A stretch of 64,000 nt of DNA from Rhipicephalus microplus (GCF_043290135.1 NC_134710.1:461381376-461445375); one strand, 5' to 3'; positions 30,901-41,911 are shown, numbered from the stretch's first letter. A program made the numbers and translations. The notes: generated from the sequence alone by a model not told the origin.

Positions 30901-32674
30901 AACTCACTCCAGTACTCAGTGCCGTTTTGGGACCATACTAGGCATGCTGCGTTAAAGGACGATCCTGCCAATTACACGGCCTCGCGATTAGAGACTTGAT
31001 TGAATGGGCGAATGCACTGGACGTCCCGGGTACTCTATGCTCATTCGATCAAGAAACGGAGTTCGACAGAACAAGCCATCACTTCATCTTCCAAGTTTTA
31101 AACGAGGCAGGATTTAGTGACAGGTTTGTTAGCATGATTAGAGCTCTGTATTCTCGGCTGGCGTATGCTGTCATCATACAGGATCGCATCTCGGAGTCAT
31201 TCGACGTGTGCAGGGGGGTCAGGCAGGGCGACCCGCTCTCGCCTGCCCTGTGCGTGCTCGCGTTCGAACCGCTTCTGGAGCGACTTTCTGGCGACAGCCG
31301 ACTTTGTCAGTTCCCCTTCCACCGGGTGCCCCTCCCGTCGCGCTGTTTGCCTACGCGGACGACTTGTCTATCGTAGTCCAAAACGAGGCAACCGTTTGCA
31401 CCATCTTGGAAGTTTTGGATGAGTACTGCGAGGCGATTGGCGCACGCGTTAATCGGTCGAAAAGTGCAGTAATGTACTTAAACTCAGCTCCAAGTAGCGC
31501 GCATTCCGTACATGGCTTACCCGTGAAGGCGAGGCTGCGCATCCTAGGTTTCCGTTTCGAACAGGGAGGCCTGACTCCTGAAAACTGGCGGATAGCGGAA
31601 GACAAGCTTGAAGCCAGAATCAAGGAGTTCGGCAAACTCTCTCGTGCGCTGACTGCAAAGGTAACGATCGCAAGATCGTTGCTCTTCTCCATTTTAACTT
31701 ACGTGGCTAGTGTTACGCCGGTCGCGAGTCGAACCAAGAATCGCTTGGAAAAGACTATCTTCGATTTTCAATGGAGCGGTTCCTGTGTTTACGTGGGGTG
31801 CCCGGTCCTGAAGCTGCCCAGAGATCGGGGAGGACTCAGAGTCCCCGACCTGAGGCTCATGGCCAGAGCGCTTCACGTCAGATGGACCCGTGTGGCGTTA
31901 GACTCGGACATGACCCTCACTCGAAGCGTCGCGTCGTTCTTCCTTAGCACGCGCTTAAGGCAGTTCTCGGTGGGCGCCCTCTCTCACTGCGTGGGCCGTG
32001 CAGGAACCCCGTCATCTTTTTACGCGAGTGCGGCTAGGACACTGGCGGAGATTCAGCGCGTCCATCCAGAGTGTGACGTCGTTCAGGTGCAACTCCAAGA
32101 TTTAGTCGGCTTCATAACCTCGCCTCTACCCGAGCGCTACAACGTGTTTCACCTGTCCCTGTACAAGCCGAACTGGCATCTCCTCACTGCCAGCTTTCTC
32201 GACGCCAAGCGTGCTTTGTTTATCTACCGCCTGGGAAGGGGGTGTCTGCCAATAATGTACAGACTCTACACACCAAACATCTAGCGAGGTGTTTGTCCAT
32301 TCTGTCATAGTCGAGAGGACGCGGTTCACATCTTTCACGAGTGCGCCCTTCCAAAAGCCCTACTCCGAAAGCTGGCCGACTTATTTCAGCTCCCGGGAGT
32401 TCCATATCCCACGGTCCAATATTTAAATCCGCTCCCGTCTCACGCGGTCAACCAGTTCGTGCTTCTTCTCGTCGAGTGCCTCTACCAAGTTTGGTTGGCG
32501 CGATGCGAGGCCGTTTACCAGGGGAGACTTCCGGGCCTCCACGAAGGGCTTGCAAAAGTGCGGAAGGAGGTCTGGTTTCATCTCTTTCGTGAGCGGTATC
32601 GCCTAGGCGTGAAGAAGTTTCTCGAAACCTGGCACCGACCGGCAGTGATCTCTAAATGGCAACTAACCATCTAA
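27990..32674 (+). pseudogene. L1/Tx1-like LINE ORF2: endonuclease, RT and C-terminal zinc motif
   Basis: ATG at 27990. The APE-type endonuclease has SIASFNCRGL, ILVLQETYV, GSRGVAIVLM, VNVYAPN, VGDFDCVLDRID (Asn of GDFN changed) and, after a frameshift near 28527, SRIDRFYVSP and SDHCLL. The RT has SPGTDGLTVEFYVKLW, RAWRPITLLNCDF, a TAG at 30939-30941 in place of Gln, FDQETEFDRT, CRGVRQGDPLSPALCVL and, after another frameshift near 31330, FAYADDLSIVV. The RT wording (WRPITLLN, LDQE-like block) is that of the L1/Tx1 group. The C-terminus has CPFCHSREDAVHIFHEC after a stop at 32282-32284 and ends KWQLTI at 32674. A TIR element splits ORF2 at 29085. Confidence 0.85.
29087..30394. mobile_element. 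Non-autonomous TIR element with TA duplication inside the LINE
   Basis: 1308 bp flanked by TA (29085-29086 and 30395-30396). The ends are CGCTCTTAGAAAAAAGG on the left and, reversed, CACTCTTAAAAAAAG on the right. Removing the element and one TA joins EMKAWC to SRTIFRR in one ORF2 frame, so the junction is exact. Both sub-terminal regions (29130-29280 and 30160-30370) are packed with GTAGTAAC and its complement GTTACTAC. The middle has no coding capacity that I can recognise. Confidence 0.8.
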
Positions 32675-32740
32675 CTATGATGGCGGAACATCCAGCAGCA
32701 GCATTTAGCGAGGCATCACTCGCCTGCATGCTTTGTTTAA
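32675..32740. other. LINE 3' end region
   Basis: Short noncoding stretch between the ORF2 stop and repeat R1. No poly-A or simple tail was seen. Confidence 0.4.
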
Positions 32741-32969
32741 GTCCAACAGCGCGCTCATTCCGCGCTAGGACAAGCCACCACGCCTGGGGACTTGTTAACA
32801 TTCTGCTCGGCAGCGCCTTCCTCCTTCTTTCTCCGGGAGAACGCGTTTTCGTTCAAAGAGCGCGCTCTTCGGCGGGCGCTTTCTGCTCCTCTCCCGCATC
32901 TCTTTGAGAGAGAGAAAGCATGCGCTCTTTCCCCCTCCGGGCTCAACTCGTTACCGTCGCTAGCCCCGC

Positions 32970-35166
32970 CAACGTTTATAGATACTTTTTCAGTTCCGCA
33001 ACTCCTCGCGCCGCGCCCAGGGAGAAGGCGGCCGGCCGCCGCACCCGCCACCGCAGCGCTGCAGTCGCGCCTTGCGCTAGGAGAGCGAGAGTCGTCTGCT
33101 AGCGCGAAGGGTGTCGCGTGAGCCTTTGCGTGCGCCCGAGTGAGAATTGTGCGAACAGTGTACTTGGTCTTTACTCTCGCTATTTAACAGAGGCCACGCG
33201 CTTTAATTCGTGCGCGTTGTATGACTCACGAACTTGAAAAAAAGCCTGTACGTACTTCGCAGGCATCCGTTTTGCGCAGTGACAAAGTGATCGCTTCACC
33301 CTGCGCCTTCCTGTGTCCATTGCATCAAGACCACATTAGTAGTTTACAATTCAGCGCGCTAAAAGAAATAGAAATCTTAAACTTATAGCACTCGGGGTTA
33401 CGTAACATGAGGACTTGGCGACTAGTAAATTTTGTTGGATGAATGAAACACTGCTATTCGTCTTTTTTTTTTTTTGCGGTGGGAAAACGCCTCACGAATA
33501 GATCGAAAACTGACGTACACATTTCATTACACGTACACGGCACAGATTTGTCGGCAGGTTTACTGCGAAGTTCGTTAAACTAGCTTTGCCTTCTTGCGCT
33601 CTCTCTGTGCCCGAACGGCACTGCTGTTCTCCAAGCATTTGGCTCGTGCGAAGAAGTGCATACGAGTTGTTAAATAAAAGTGAATTGTTTGAGCAGTAAG
33701 CTGATTAGCATGCTCGGAACAGCCAACAATATTTGTGCCTCTCTTCACTAGAGCATCCAGCACATCCCAAAATAAGTCACCAAAACATGTGCCTTTGCTA
33801 GCATGCTTTATAGTGCGTTCTACCGTGCTCACACACGCAAGCAGTTTTTCTGAAGGGTATGCAAGGCTGCCACAGACGTATTCGCGCTCGATGACCAGTA
33901 TGGCCTCCTTCGACAGTGAATCACGCCTACCAAGGGCATCTTCTTTGCAGACCTCACAGCGTGTAGTTTTCTTCAACTTGAAAGCCACGTAGCCTGCCAG
34001 GTAATACAAGGCGGTCGCTTCTGGTGATGGTGCATTGTATTCATGATCGTCGGCATCACTTGAGAGGGCATGGAATGGTATGGACATCAGCTGCTGCCAA
34101 ACTTTATCTTTCATTCATGACATCGATAAGAGTGACATCGATAAGAGGGCAACCACGGCAAAATTGTTTTGCGTGCACAATTTGTACAATCGCTTCCACA
34201 TCTTGCGCAGAAAATATGTTAATCTCTGCATCCCAGCTGCGCAACAGTCTTCCATTTGCATGGATGACGTACGTGAGGTCCTCGTGAATCGCGACGCTCT
34301 TCAGGATCGCGTAAACATCGTCCTTCATTCCCGCCTTGTAAAAGATAACCTGCCGAGGTTTACCAGTGTCCTCCTCAAGGTCCGCCATTCTCCAGTTTTT
34401 CGGAAGCTTTAAAGATGAGCCGTTTTCGACAATCTGTGCGAAATCAATGTCGTGCACGGGATCAGGAACTTCTTGCTGGTACTCATCTGATGGCGTAGCA
34501 ACAAGTACGACTTTGTTGGGTAAGCTGGCCCTATCCTTAGGCGACCGCCGCCTCTTTATTGTTTTTGACAAATAGCTTGGAACATTCGGAAATTGACACG
34601 GCACGGCTTCAGGCTGTAATGCCCAACAGCCGCGGTCTATTTCAACAACCTGGCCGTCAATGACATGCTTGTAAGTCTTCACAATGTCATGTTGCATAAA
34701 ATGCACGTCACACACTTTGCATGTCTTGCTCAGAAGTTTATCGGCGCGGGGAATAGCTCTCACCCACCTTTCAAGCAGCTGCGGATCGGACGGCGGTGCA
34801 AAAAAGTGCCGCTTTTCTGGATTGCTTTTGTACCCGCTGGTGCAGCCGGGCACGAAGCAAGTTGGCATCGTAAAGCTTGGCAGCTCCGAGACGTCCTGTG
34901 GCCGGTAGTGCTAGGTTGTCACAATTCACAGATGATCGAAGTCTTCGAGGATAACCACGTGCGCGCACGGTCACAACAACGAGAAAAAAAAAGCGCGATG
35001 ACAGCCGCGCACGCGGCCAAGCAACTGCGGGGAGGAGCAACACCGGCAACACGTGCGCCCGCGACAGCGCAACTCGCGACTGTGGCGCCATCTCACTGCC
35101 CGGGTAAAACCGGCGGCCGCCTGCGGCGGCGGAGTTACGGAACTGAAAAAGTATCTATAAACGTTG
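32970..35166 (-). mobile_element. P1: internally deleted P-like DNA transposon with 36-bp TIRs
   Basis: 2197 bp. The left TIR at 32970-33005 begins CAACGTTTATAGATACTTTT; the right TIR 35131-35166 is its reverse complement with one mismatch. Both ends are flanked by the 8-bp duplication AGCCCCGC (32962-32969 and 35167-35174). TIRs of about 31 bp with 8-bp duplications are the hallmark of the P superfamily. The encoded protein lacks the catalytic core, so the copy could move only with help from another transposase. Confidence 0.93.
33575..34868 (-). pseudogene. P1 THAP-domain transposase, core deleted
   Basis: Two overlapping frames. The first (34868-34104, 254 aa) starts with a THAP DNA-binding domain: MPTCFVPGCTSGY, HFFAPPSDPQLLERWVRAIP, KVCDVHFMQHDI (C2CH), then PSYLSK. 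The second (34114-33575) holds the C-terminal part: ATALYYLAGYVAFKLKKTTR with the cysteine pair CEVC, FGDLFWDVLDALVKR and a basic end RAQRERKKAKLV. Compared with P2 at 49694-53116, roughly the middle third to half (the RNase H-like core and GTP-binding region) is missing. At the joint GATGTCA and CTTATC are repeated in tandem (34113-34140), which may mark the deletion. Confidence 0.85.
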
Positions 35167-35500
35167 AGCCCCGCCGCCGGCGTGCGTATTGCGGTCTGTT
35201 GCGCGCGCTACCGCTGCGCCGCGCGCGCAATTCAAACCGCTCGCTGGCACGCCGCCAGCGGGCACAGGCCTGCTACGTGTTTCTCGCGCTCGCCGATCGT
35301 CTTCGGCGCGCCGCGGAGCGCAGCGCCACCGCTCGCTTTCAGCAGGGACCACGGGGGTCTTCGACCTCGGGTCACGATGGAGAGGCCACAGCTCCGTGGG
35401 CCCTGACCTCGTCAGCGGCACTAATGAGTGGCCCCCTTGCCTGGGACAGGCACCGGCCATCTCGTCAGGCACCAGCCGACTGCCTATGCTCGTCAGGCAT

Positions 35501-35983
35501 TGTACGTGTTAGCCGGAGGACGAGACGTCGTGTCGCCAAGACGCCGTTAACCATTCGAGAGAGGCCAACAAAGACGGCATCTTCCTGGAGGAGACCCACG
35601 GCCACCGCAAATCACCCAGCTAATTGAGCGAACAAAATCGGCGGACCCTTTGAAGTATGCTGCCAGGATCGTGGGAACTCTCGAGTAGCGGCACACACAC
35701 GACGAGGAAGAGCCCTGCTGGCGCCACCACAGTGCAGTGTTCACGTGGACCGTGCATGCTCGCCCCACTCACCTGTGTGTGCGTGATTGGCGTTCGACTC
35801 GGAGAGGAGGAGCCCGACAGGGCATAAAACGACGCGGCAGAGTGCTGGACGTCGCTCTGAACTATGTAACGTTCAACCACCACGCTCGTGGTTTGTAAAA
35901 CCACTAACCCTTCTTTTTTGTATATATGTGTAAATAAGTTTTGTTTCCGTATCCTCCAGCGTACTTCCTTTCCGACCCATACA
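35501..35983 (+). repeat. 5' LTR of the non-autonomous element
   Basis: TGTACGTGTTAGCCGG to CCGACCCATACA, 483 bp. Contains CATAAAA near 35822 as a possible TATA box and TATATATGTGTAAATAAG before the end. Confidence 0.8.
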
Positions 35984-35985
35984 AC

Positions 35986-36002
35986 TGGTTGGCAGCGGTG
36001 AG
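35986..36002 (+). promoter_or_regulatory. Primer-binding site of the non-autonomous element
   Basis: TGGTTGGCAGCGGTGAG, two bases after the LTR end. It shares TGGTTGGCAGC with elements A and B. Confidence 0.55.
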
Positions 36003-36150
36003 ATGGACGTCACGATATGGTGCTGTGCTGTGGTGAGTGCTTGGTCTTTGCTTTGACTTTCCAGGCTTCAAGTGTGTGAGTTTATTAGAAGCTGGATTGT
36101 GTGTGAGTTAGGGAGATCACCTATTTGTGTGTTAGAGGGATCCCCTACAT

Positions 36151-37925
36151 TTGTGTGAGATGCAGGACCAAAGTACAACGGCAATCATGGAGGTGAAGAC
36201 ACTGCTAAAAGATGGTCTTTTGTATATTTGCGAAGACCTGGGCATTAAGGTGAAGGAAGGAATGGGCAGGTCTGAAATTTTAGAGCTAATTTTGCAAAAC
36301 GCCAGTAAGGTGGATATTGGATACGCGTTAAAAGCTTTAAAAAGGTTGGAGGAACGAAAACAGAAAAAAGAAAGAGAAGAAAAGGAATTACGAGATAGAA
36401 AAGAAAGGCAAGAAAAGGAATTACGGGATAGAAAAAAAGGCAAGAAAAGGAAATACGGGATAGAAAAGAAAGGGAAGAAAAGGAAAAAAAGGGATCACGC
36501 GCCTTGGTGCTTGAACAATTGGAACAGAAAATTGAAGCAATGAGGCGAAAGTTTCAGCCATTCGCAAGTGTAGCGCACGAGAAGTGCGAGGTGCAGCCCA
36601 GAGCTTTAGAGAAGGCTAGCACGTGTGAAGAGCGCAGCAGGTTCGAAGACGAACCAAATTCGAGTGCTGCGAAAGATGCTGCGCTGATTACAGAGGCCGA
36701 CGAAGGCCAGAGCAAGTGCGACGAGGTGCTGTGCCAGTTAGCTGTTAGCGAAACAGCTAGGATAGCTGTAGAAAAGCTGGTACAGACCTCAACTGTGTTT
36801 GTCGAAATGGTGGATCTTGCAAACAGTGTGGATGTACGCAAGGACGCCGAAGAAAGCTCAGAAGCAGCGAAAGTAGGTAGCGGGGATATCAGTGCAGTCG
36901 CAGACAGCTCTCAGCAATGCGAGCTAGAGTGTTTGCAGGAAAGCAGCTGCACTGTTCCTAAGAGCGTCAAGCTGTCCGCCGATCTAGAGTGTGAAATAGG
37001 TGATTTTTTCGAAAATCATCTAAACGGAGCGGCGTCGACAGCTGACGAGTGCAGTGAGAGTGTTAGCGACCTTGAGCTGCGAGCAGTAGGCTCAGAGACG
37101 AGTCGCAGGAAGCGGCACAGACGCAGGAGACGTCGGAAGGCCGCGAGAGAGACAGAAGGTACTACGCGTGTAAAAGAAGGCACAAAACCTGTCAGCGTAG
37201 CAAATAAGAGCTTTGCAGCAGCGTCAAAACTGCGTTGCAGGCGTCCGAGCCACTGGACGAAAAGTAAAAAGAAAGCGGGAATGCAATCACAGGGAAAGAG
37301 CAAGTCTTATGGGTTGCCTTTGAACTGTAATACTGCCGGCGACTCAACCCGAGACAAATTTCAAGGCAGTGCGGGAGAGGTCAGTCGCAAACGTCGCCGT
37401 AAAAAAGGTAAGCGTACGCGAGCGACAAAGCGAAGACATGAAAGAAGTAGCAATAAGCCTGGTGAACGACGGAAGAGTGGGTTATCGGCCAGTTCGCCGG
37501 GGAGGCCTTTGTGTCGTGCAGCAAAACGCCAGCGGCGAAGCGGTAGGCCATGGCGCAAGTCCACGCGACGTTATGCGCGGTGGAGATTTAGGGCTTTTCA
37601 CGAAAAAGAGTGTCTACTTGGTCCTAGAAGAAAGACCACAATAGCTAAACACCCCTCGGCTAGACCAAATAGGACACCGTCACTCTTTCCCTTGCATTGC
37701 TCGGGTTCCCTCCGCCGGATTGACAGAGGATGGCCGAAATCGCAAATGAGGCGTAACGCTGCCGTTCAGCTGGTAGCACGTGCACGTTGTTGCCTCGGGC
37801 GTCCTCGCAATCCGGCAAGACCGCGACCGCCGCGTGTGAGATTGAAGTGCGGGACAGCTGTAGTAAGCTGGAGTGTCAGACACAAGAATTTTCTTGAAAG
37901 CATGTTTGCTCAATTTTGGTTTTAA
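36151..37925 (+). pseudogene. Gag-like basic protein of unknown function, one frameshift
   Basis: Two frames, 36151-36543 (130 aa) and 36504-37925 (473 aa). The first opens MCEMQDQSTTAIMEVKTLLK, has a helical N-terminus (LLYICEDLGIKV) like that of gag in A and B, then a coiled coil of repeated ELRDRKERQEK. One repeat has seven A where its neighbours have eight bases (AAAAGAAA), which explains the frame change near 36435. The second frame has an acidic middle and a C-terminal half packed with Arg/Lys runs (RRKRHRRRRRRK near residue 200). No capsid, zinc knuckle or enzyme motif was found. An RNA-binding role is plausible but unproven. Confidence 0.65.
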
Positions 37926-39072
37926 AGTGGCATTCCTGTATCCCCTCCCCGGATAGTTTTAGATAAAGTTTTTTCCCTTCTAGATCTTTGTTAAAAAGCA
38001 TTGCAAGTGTTTTTAGTTGAGTTACAGGGAAATGGCCTATGGTTAGGGGTGCGATTGGTGTGCTGACGCTCTTTGTATGAGAGTATGATGTCGTGCTAGG
38101 GCGCACAGCAATGTGCGTTCTTTAAAACATGGGCTGACATGAAACTACATCCAGTTAATGAGCGTGTTAGTACACGAGTTGCATTTCCCTTTGTGATTTT
38201 AGTATGTGCTCAGGGATCAGGTGAAATTCTTTAGCTGAGCATTATGTTATATACCGAACGTTGAGATTAGGGATGCGGTTTAAGGATTTACACAGTTCGG
38301 TTATTGAAAGAATGAAGAATGTGCACAGATACCTTGTGTATAGTGTCTGGCAGCTTTCGTGTAAAAACCAGGTATTTGGTTGTGTTTCATGAAATTAGTC
38401 ATGAAGTTAAATGTGGGTTACAACTCAGTAGTGCGGATGGTTGGAGAAAGCTAGTTGTGAAAGAGTGATTCTCGTTATATGGGGCCAAATTATATTTGCT
38501 TTTGGGTGCTTTTCTCACATGGAAATAGGTTACATCTTTGGTAAGCATCTCCACGTCCACGATTGTTGTAACTTTGGCGGCACAAAATTGTCTCAAAATT
38601 TTAGCGTACAGGTTTCTCTTTTGTTTGTGTTTCTTGAGAAGCCTGGAGGGTTTTAAGCGGGTCCAATGTGCTTGACTTCAGCATGGTATTGTGTTGTGTG
38701 GTTCGCCTTGCTGTTGTCAGTCATTGTGAGCTGGTTTGGGAGTTGGTTTCGAGTTCGCAGCTGGAGAGAGAAAAGCCAGGCCATCGTCCTCGTCACCAAC
38801 CATTCTCTTCGTGCCCAGCGGTTGGGAGCGCTGGCCAGCCGAGATTTTCCGGGCGGCGGAGGAGATGTTAGGTTTGGCCTGGAGATTCGCCTCTCAATCC
38901 CTTCGGCGCCCAGTCTGACGGACGCTGTCAGCAGCGTGACTGATGGACTCGTCGACTCGTCGGGCGACAGGAGGGCTGGCGTGGCCGGCGCCGGAGCTGA
39001 CAAAGGAGCGGCGCTCCTTTTTGATCCCCAATCACCAAGCCGACCAGCCGACTGCCTATGCTCGTCAGGCAT
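37926..39072. other. Noncoding 3' part of the non-autonomous element
   Basis: No gene recognised. The last 400 bases are GC-rich and end in a sequence shared with the bases before the 5' LTR. No good polypurine tract. Confidence 0.4.
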
Positions 39073-39632
39073 TGTACGTGTTAGCCGGAGGACGAGACGT
39101 CGTGTCGCCAAGACGCCGTTAACCATTCGAGAGAGGCCAACATAGACGGCATCTTCCTGGAGGAGACCCACGGCCACCGCAAATCACCCAGCTAATTGAG
39201 CGAACAAAATCGGCGGAACCTTTGAAGTATGCTGCCAGGATCGTGGGAACTCTCGAGTAGCGGCACACACACGACGAGGAAGAGCCCTGCTGGTGCCACC
39301 ACAGTGCAGTGTTCACGTGGACCGTGCATGCTCGCCCCCCTCACCTGTGTGTGTGTGATTGGTGTTCGACTCGGAGAGGAGGAGCCCGACAGGGCATAAA
39401 ACGACGCGGCAGAGTGCTGGACGTCGCTCTGAACTATGTAACGTTCAACCACCACGCTCGTGGTTTGTGAAACCACTAACCCTTCTTTTCTGTATATATG
39501 TGTAAATAAGTTTTGTTTCCGTATTCTCCAGCGTACTTGGTTTGTGAAACTACTAACCCTTCTTTTCTGTATATATGTGTAAATAAGTTTTGTTTCCGAA
39601 TCCTCCAGCGTACTTCCTTTCCGACCCTTACA
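39073..39632 (+). repeat. 3' LTR of the non-autonomous element, with a 77-bp tandem duplication
   Basis: Same start as the 5' LTR, ending CCGACCCTTACA. It is longer because GGTTTGTGAAAC...GCGTACTT is present twice (starts 39462 and 39539). It abuts R2 directly. Confidence 0.8.
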
Positions 39633-40158
39633 GTCCACAAGCGCGTTCATTCCGCGCTAGGGCAAGCGACCACGCCTGGCGATTTGTTTACATCCTGCTC
39701 GGCTGCGCCTTCCTCCTCCCTTCTCCGGGAGAAAGCGTTTTCCTTCGCGGAGCGGCGCTGCCTCCCCCTCTCCCGCTTTTCTTTGAAAGAGAGAAAGCAT
39801 GCGCTCTTTCCCCTCCGATCTAAACTCGTTTTCCTCGCTTGCAGTGGCTAGACCTCGCAAGCCCCGCCACCGGCGTGTGTATTCGGGTCTGTTGCGCGCG
39901 CGACTGCTGCGTCGCGCGCGCAATTCAAACCGCTCTCTGGCAGGTAGCCAGTGGGCACAAGTCTGCTACGTGTTTCTCGCGCACGCCGATTGTCTTCGTC
40001 GTGCCGCACGGACGTAGAGCAACCGCTCGCTTTGAGCGGGAACCACGGGGGTCTTTGACCTCCGGTCACTATAGATAGGCCACATCTCCGTGTGCACTGA
40101 CCTCGTCAGCGGCGCCAAAGAGTGGCCCCCTTGCCTGGGAAAGGTACCGGCCATCTCG
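39633..40158 (+). repeat. Repeat R2, with the unoccupied P1 target site
   Basis: Uninterrupted copy of R1. The target AGCCCCGC is present once, at 39860-39867, between CTCGCA and CACCGGCG. Confidence 0.8.
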
Positions 40159-41544
40159 CGGCCCGACATGTCGCGTCCGCCCGGTGCTTTGCGCACCGCG
40201 TGGATGCGGCACCTTTGTTCGGGTAGGGCCGTTCAACCAAAACAAAAAAGCACCCATCCTCTAACGAAGGGCGGGACCCCTACCGGGTTGAAAGTAACTG
40301 GATGATGAGGGCTTGATGAGTGACGTGTACTCTGGGACGCGGCGCTTTCGGGTGCCGACTCCCCTTCCTTTCTGACAACGGTAGGTAGGAGAGGCCCTGA
40401 AGTCACTTATTGTGAAGCCGCGATGAAGCCGGAAGTCGGCCATATTGACTGGGCAAATTCTCCTTTCTTGTTTACATCCGAATATAAAGCACGATGCTCC
40501 GGCTCAGAAAGCACGTGAGATGCGCAGCGCGCGTGTCATGACAATCCGAAACTAATGGAACGGGGCTCAACACTCTGGGCCAGCGCGACACCTTCGGCGA
40601 AATCATTTCGTCCGAGTGTTAACAGCGAGTAACAGCTCACCGACAATGAAGCAAGTGCAAGAGAACGCGCGCTAGGTGCACTGACAACGGCGAGTGTTTT
40701 CACGTCATCAATTCAGCAACTCTACAGACAACACGATCGCTCGTGCGCCTTCTACGGTTGCGTTCCGCCATGTGGCTGACGCAGCATCCGGCCACTGTGT
40801 CTCTGTTCTGTGTCAGCATTCTGTGACCGTGGTGACTTTGAGCACGGTGCAAGTGACACTTGAACGCGGTTGCTGTTACGTTGAGATTACATGCTATGCT
40901 GAGGAGAGTATACGAAGCGGAAGAGAAAAGGTGTTTAATACGCACATGCAAGTTGCTAATGTACACACAGAGCGCGAAACTACGCATGGCACATGGTCCT
41001 CATTGCGTCTTGCTGGGCTCAACAGCGTCGTCCGTTGTCACAAGCAGGAGCACTGCCCAACCGTCACTGACCAGAAAGGCGTTCTTCGTCGTTCCGCTTC
41101 ATCATGCTGCCCAACGCAATTTCGCTGCACACTAATTGCTTCATCCACGTCATCCGCCACACAACACATGGATATTCACTCCTTCTACGCACTGTTGAAA
41201 CCTTGTGATGGACAAAATGTTTTGTAAACGTTGGTAAGAGTACCGTAACTGCCAGGAGAACACTGCGTAACCAATAACGCGGCGCAGAGACCTGATATTG
41301 TCCGCCAAACCACGACTCAGCACAAGACCTGGGGAGGCACACATGCCGCCGCCAGCCACGGCCGCTCACTGCTAGACCAGTCCACTGCGCAACACGTAAC
41401 CATAGCAACGCCGCCATTGTGCCTCGTGAATATGGCCGCCATGATGTCATTTCCTCCACACTTTTCGCGTAGCGCGCCGGCTGGGCATGCCCTCTCCTAC
41501 CTTTCTTTCTTCGATGACATATACCAAATTTCGTATCCCGTGAC
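40159..41544. other. No recognisable gene
   Basis: Overlapping frames of 177 aa (+, 40694-41227) and 189 aa (-, 41064-41633) exist but neither shows a domain, signal or codon pattern that I can recognise; they overlap each other and the second runs into satellite DNA. Confidence 0.4.
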
Positions 41545-41911
41545 GTGAATAGACGACCAAGGCAAATGACACGTTTAAACGTGACAATCATGATACTTGC
41601 GCTACGTAAAACATTACAACATGCTACGCTCATAGCTTGCTCACGGCCATTTCGCTAGCTCCACATCTACCAAATTTGATGTACGTAACGTGAATAGACG
41701 GCGAAGGTAAATGACACGTCCAAACAATATAATCGTGACACGTGTGTCATGTAAAACATGACTACATGCTACGCTCATGGCGCTCTCGCGGCCGTTTCGC
41801 TAGCTCCACATCTACCAAATTTGGTATCACGTGATGTGAATAGACGACGTGGGTAAATTACACGTCCAAACATGATAATCGTGACACGTGTGTCATGTAA
41901 AACATGACTAC

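Larger units (their letters stand above)
32741..35464 (+). repeat. Repeat R1, split by P-like element P1
   Basis: R1 occupies 32741-32969 and 35167-35464 and matches R2 at 39633-40158 over its whole length: GCGCTCATTCCGCGCTAGGA, CTTTCTCCGGGAGAA, GAGAAAGCATGCGCTCTTTC, AGCCCCGC, GCGCGCGCAATTCAAACCGC, CTGCTACGTGTTTCTCGCGC, GACCACGGGGGTCTT, GAGTGGCCCCCTTGCCTGGG and CCGGCCATCTCG. About 520 bp without the insert. No coding potential. Its class is unknown. Confidence 0.8.
35501..39632 (+). mobile_element. Non-autonomous LTR retrotransposon with one long basic ORF
   Basis: Two LTRs (35501-35983 and 39073-39632), a PBS at 35986 and one long reading frame between them (36151-37925) with no protease, integrase or RT. 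The N-terminus of the ORF resembles gag of elements A and B, so the element probably depends on another element for enzymes. In both copies the LTR start TGTACGTGTT is preceded by the same ACTGCCTATGCTCGTCAGG, so the true LTR start may be up to 30 bp earlier. I found no clear target duplication. Confidence 0.75.

Noticed and set aside
34665..35627. A 320-aa plus-strand frame
   Set aside because: It runs antisense through the P1 transposase start, across the TIR, repeat R1 and an LTR; a composite of unrelated pieces.
38653..39177. Frames of 159 and 174 aa near the 3' LTR
   Set aside because: They overlap on opposite strands, cross the LTR boundary and show no family signature.
40694..41633. 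Opposed frames of 177 aa (+) and 189 aa (-)
   Set aside because: They overlap each other, lack motifs or signals, and the minus one enters the satellite.
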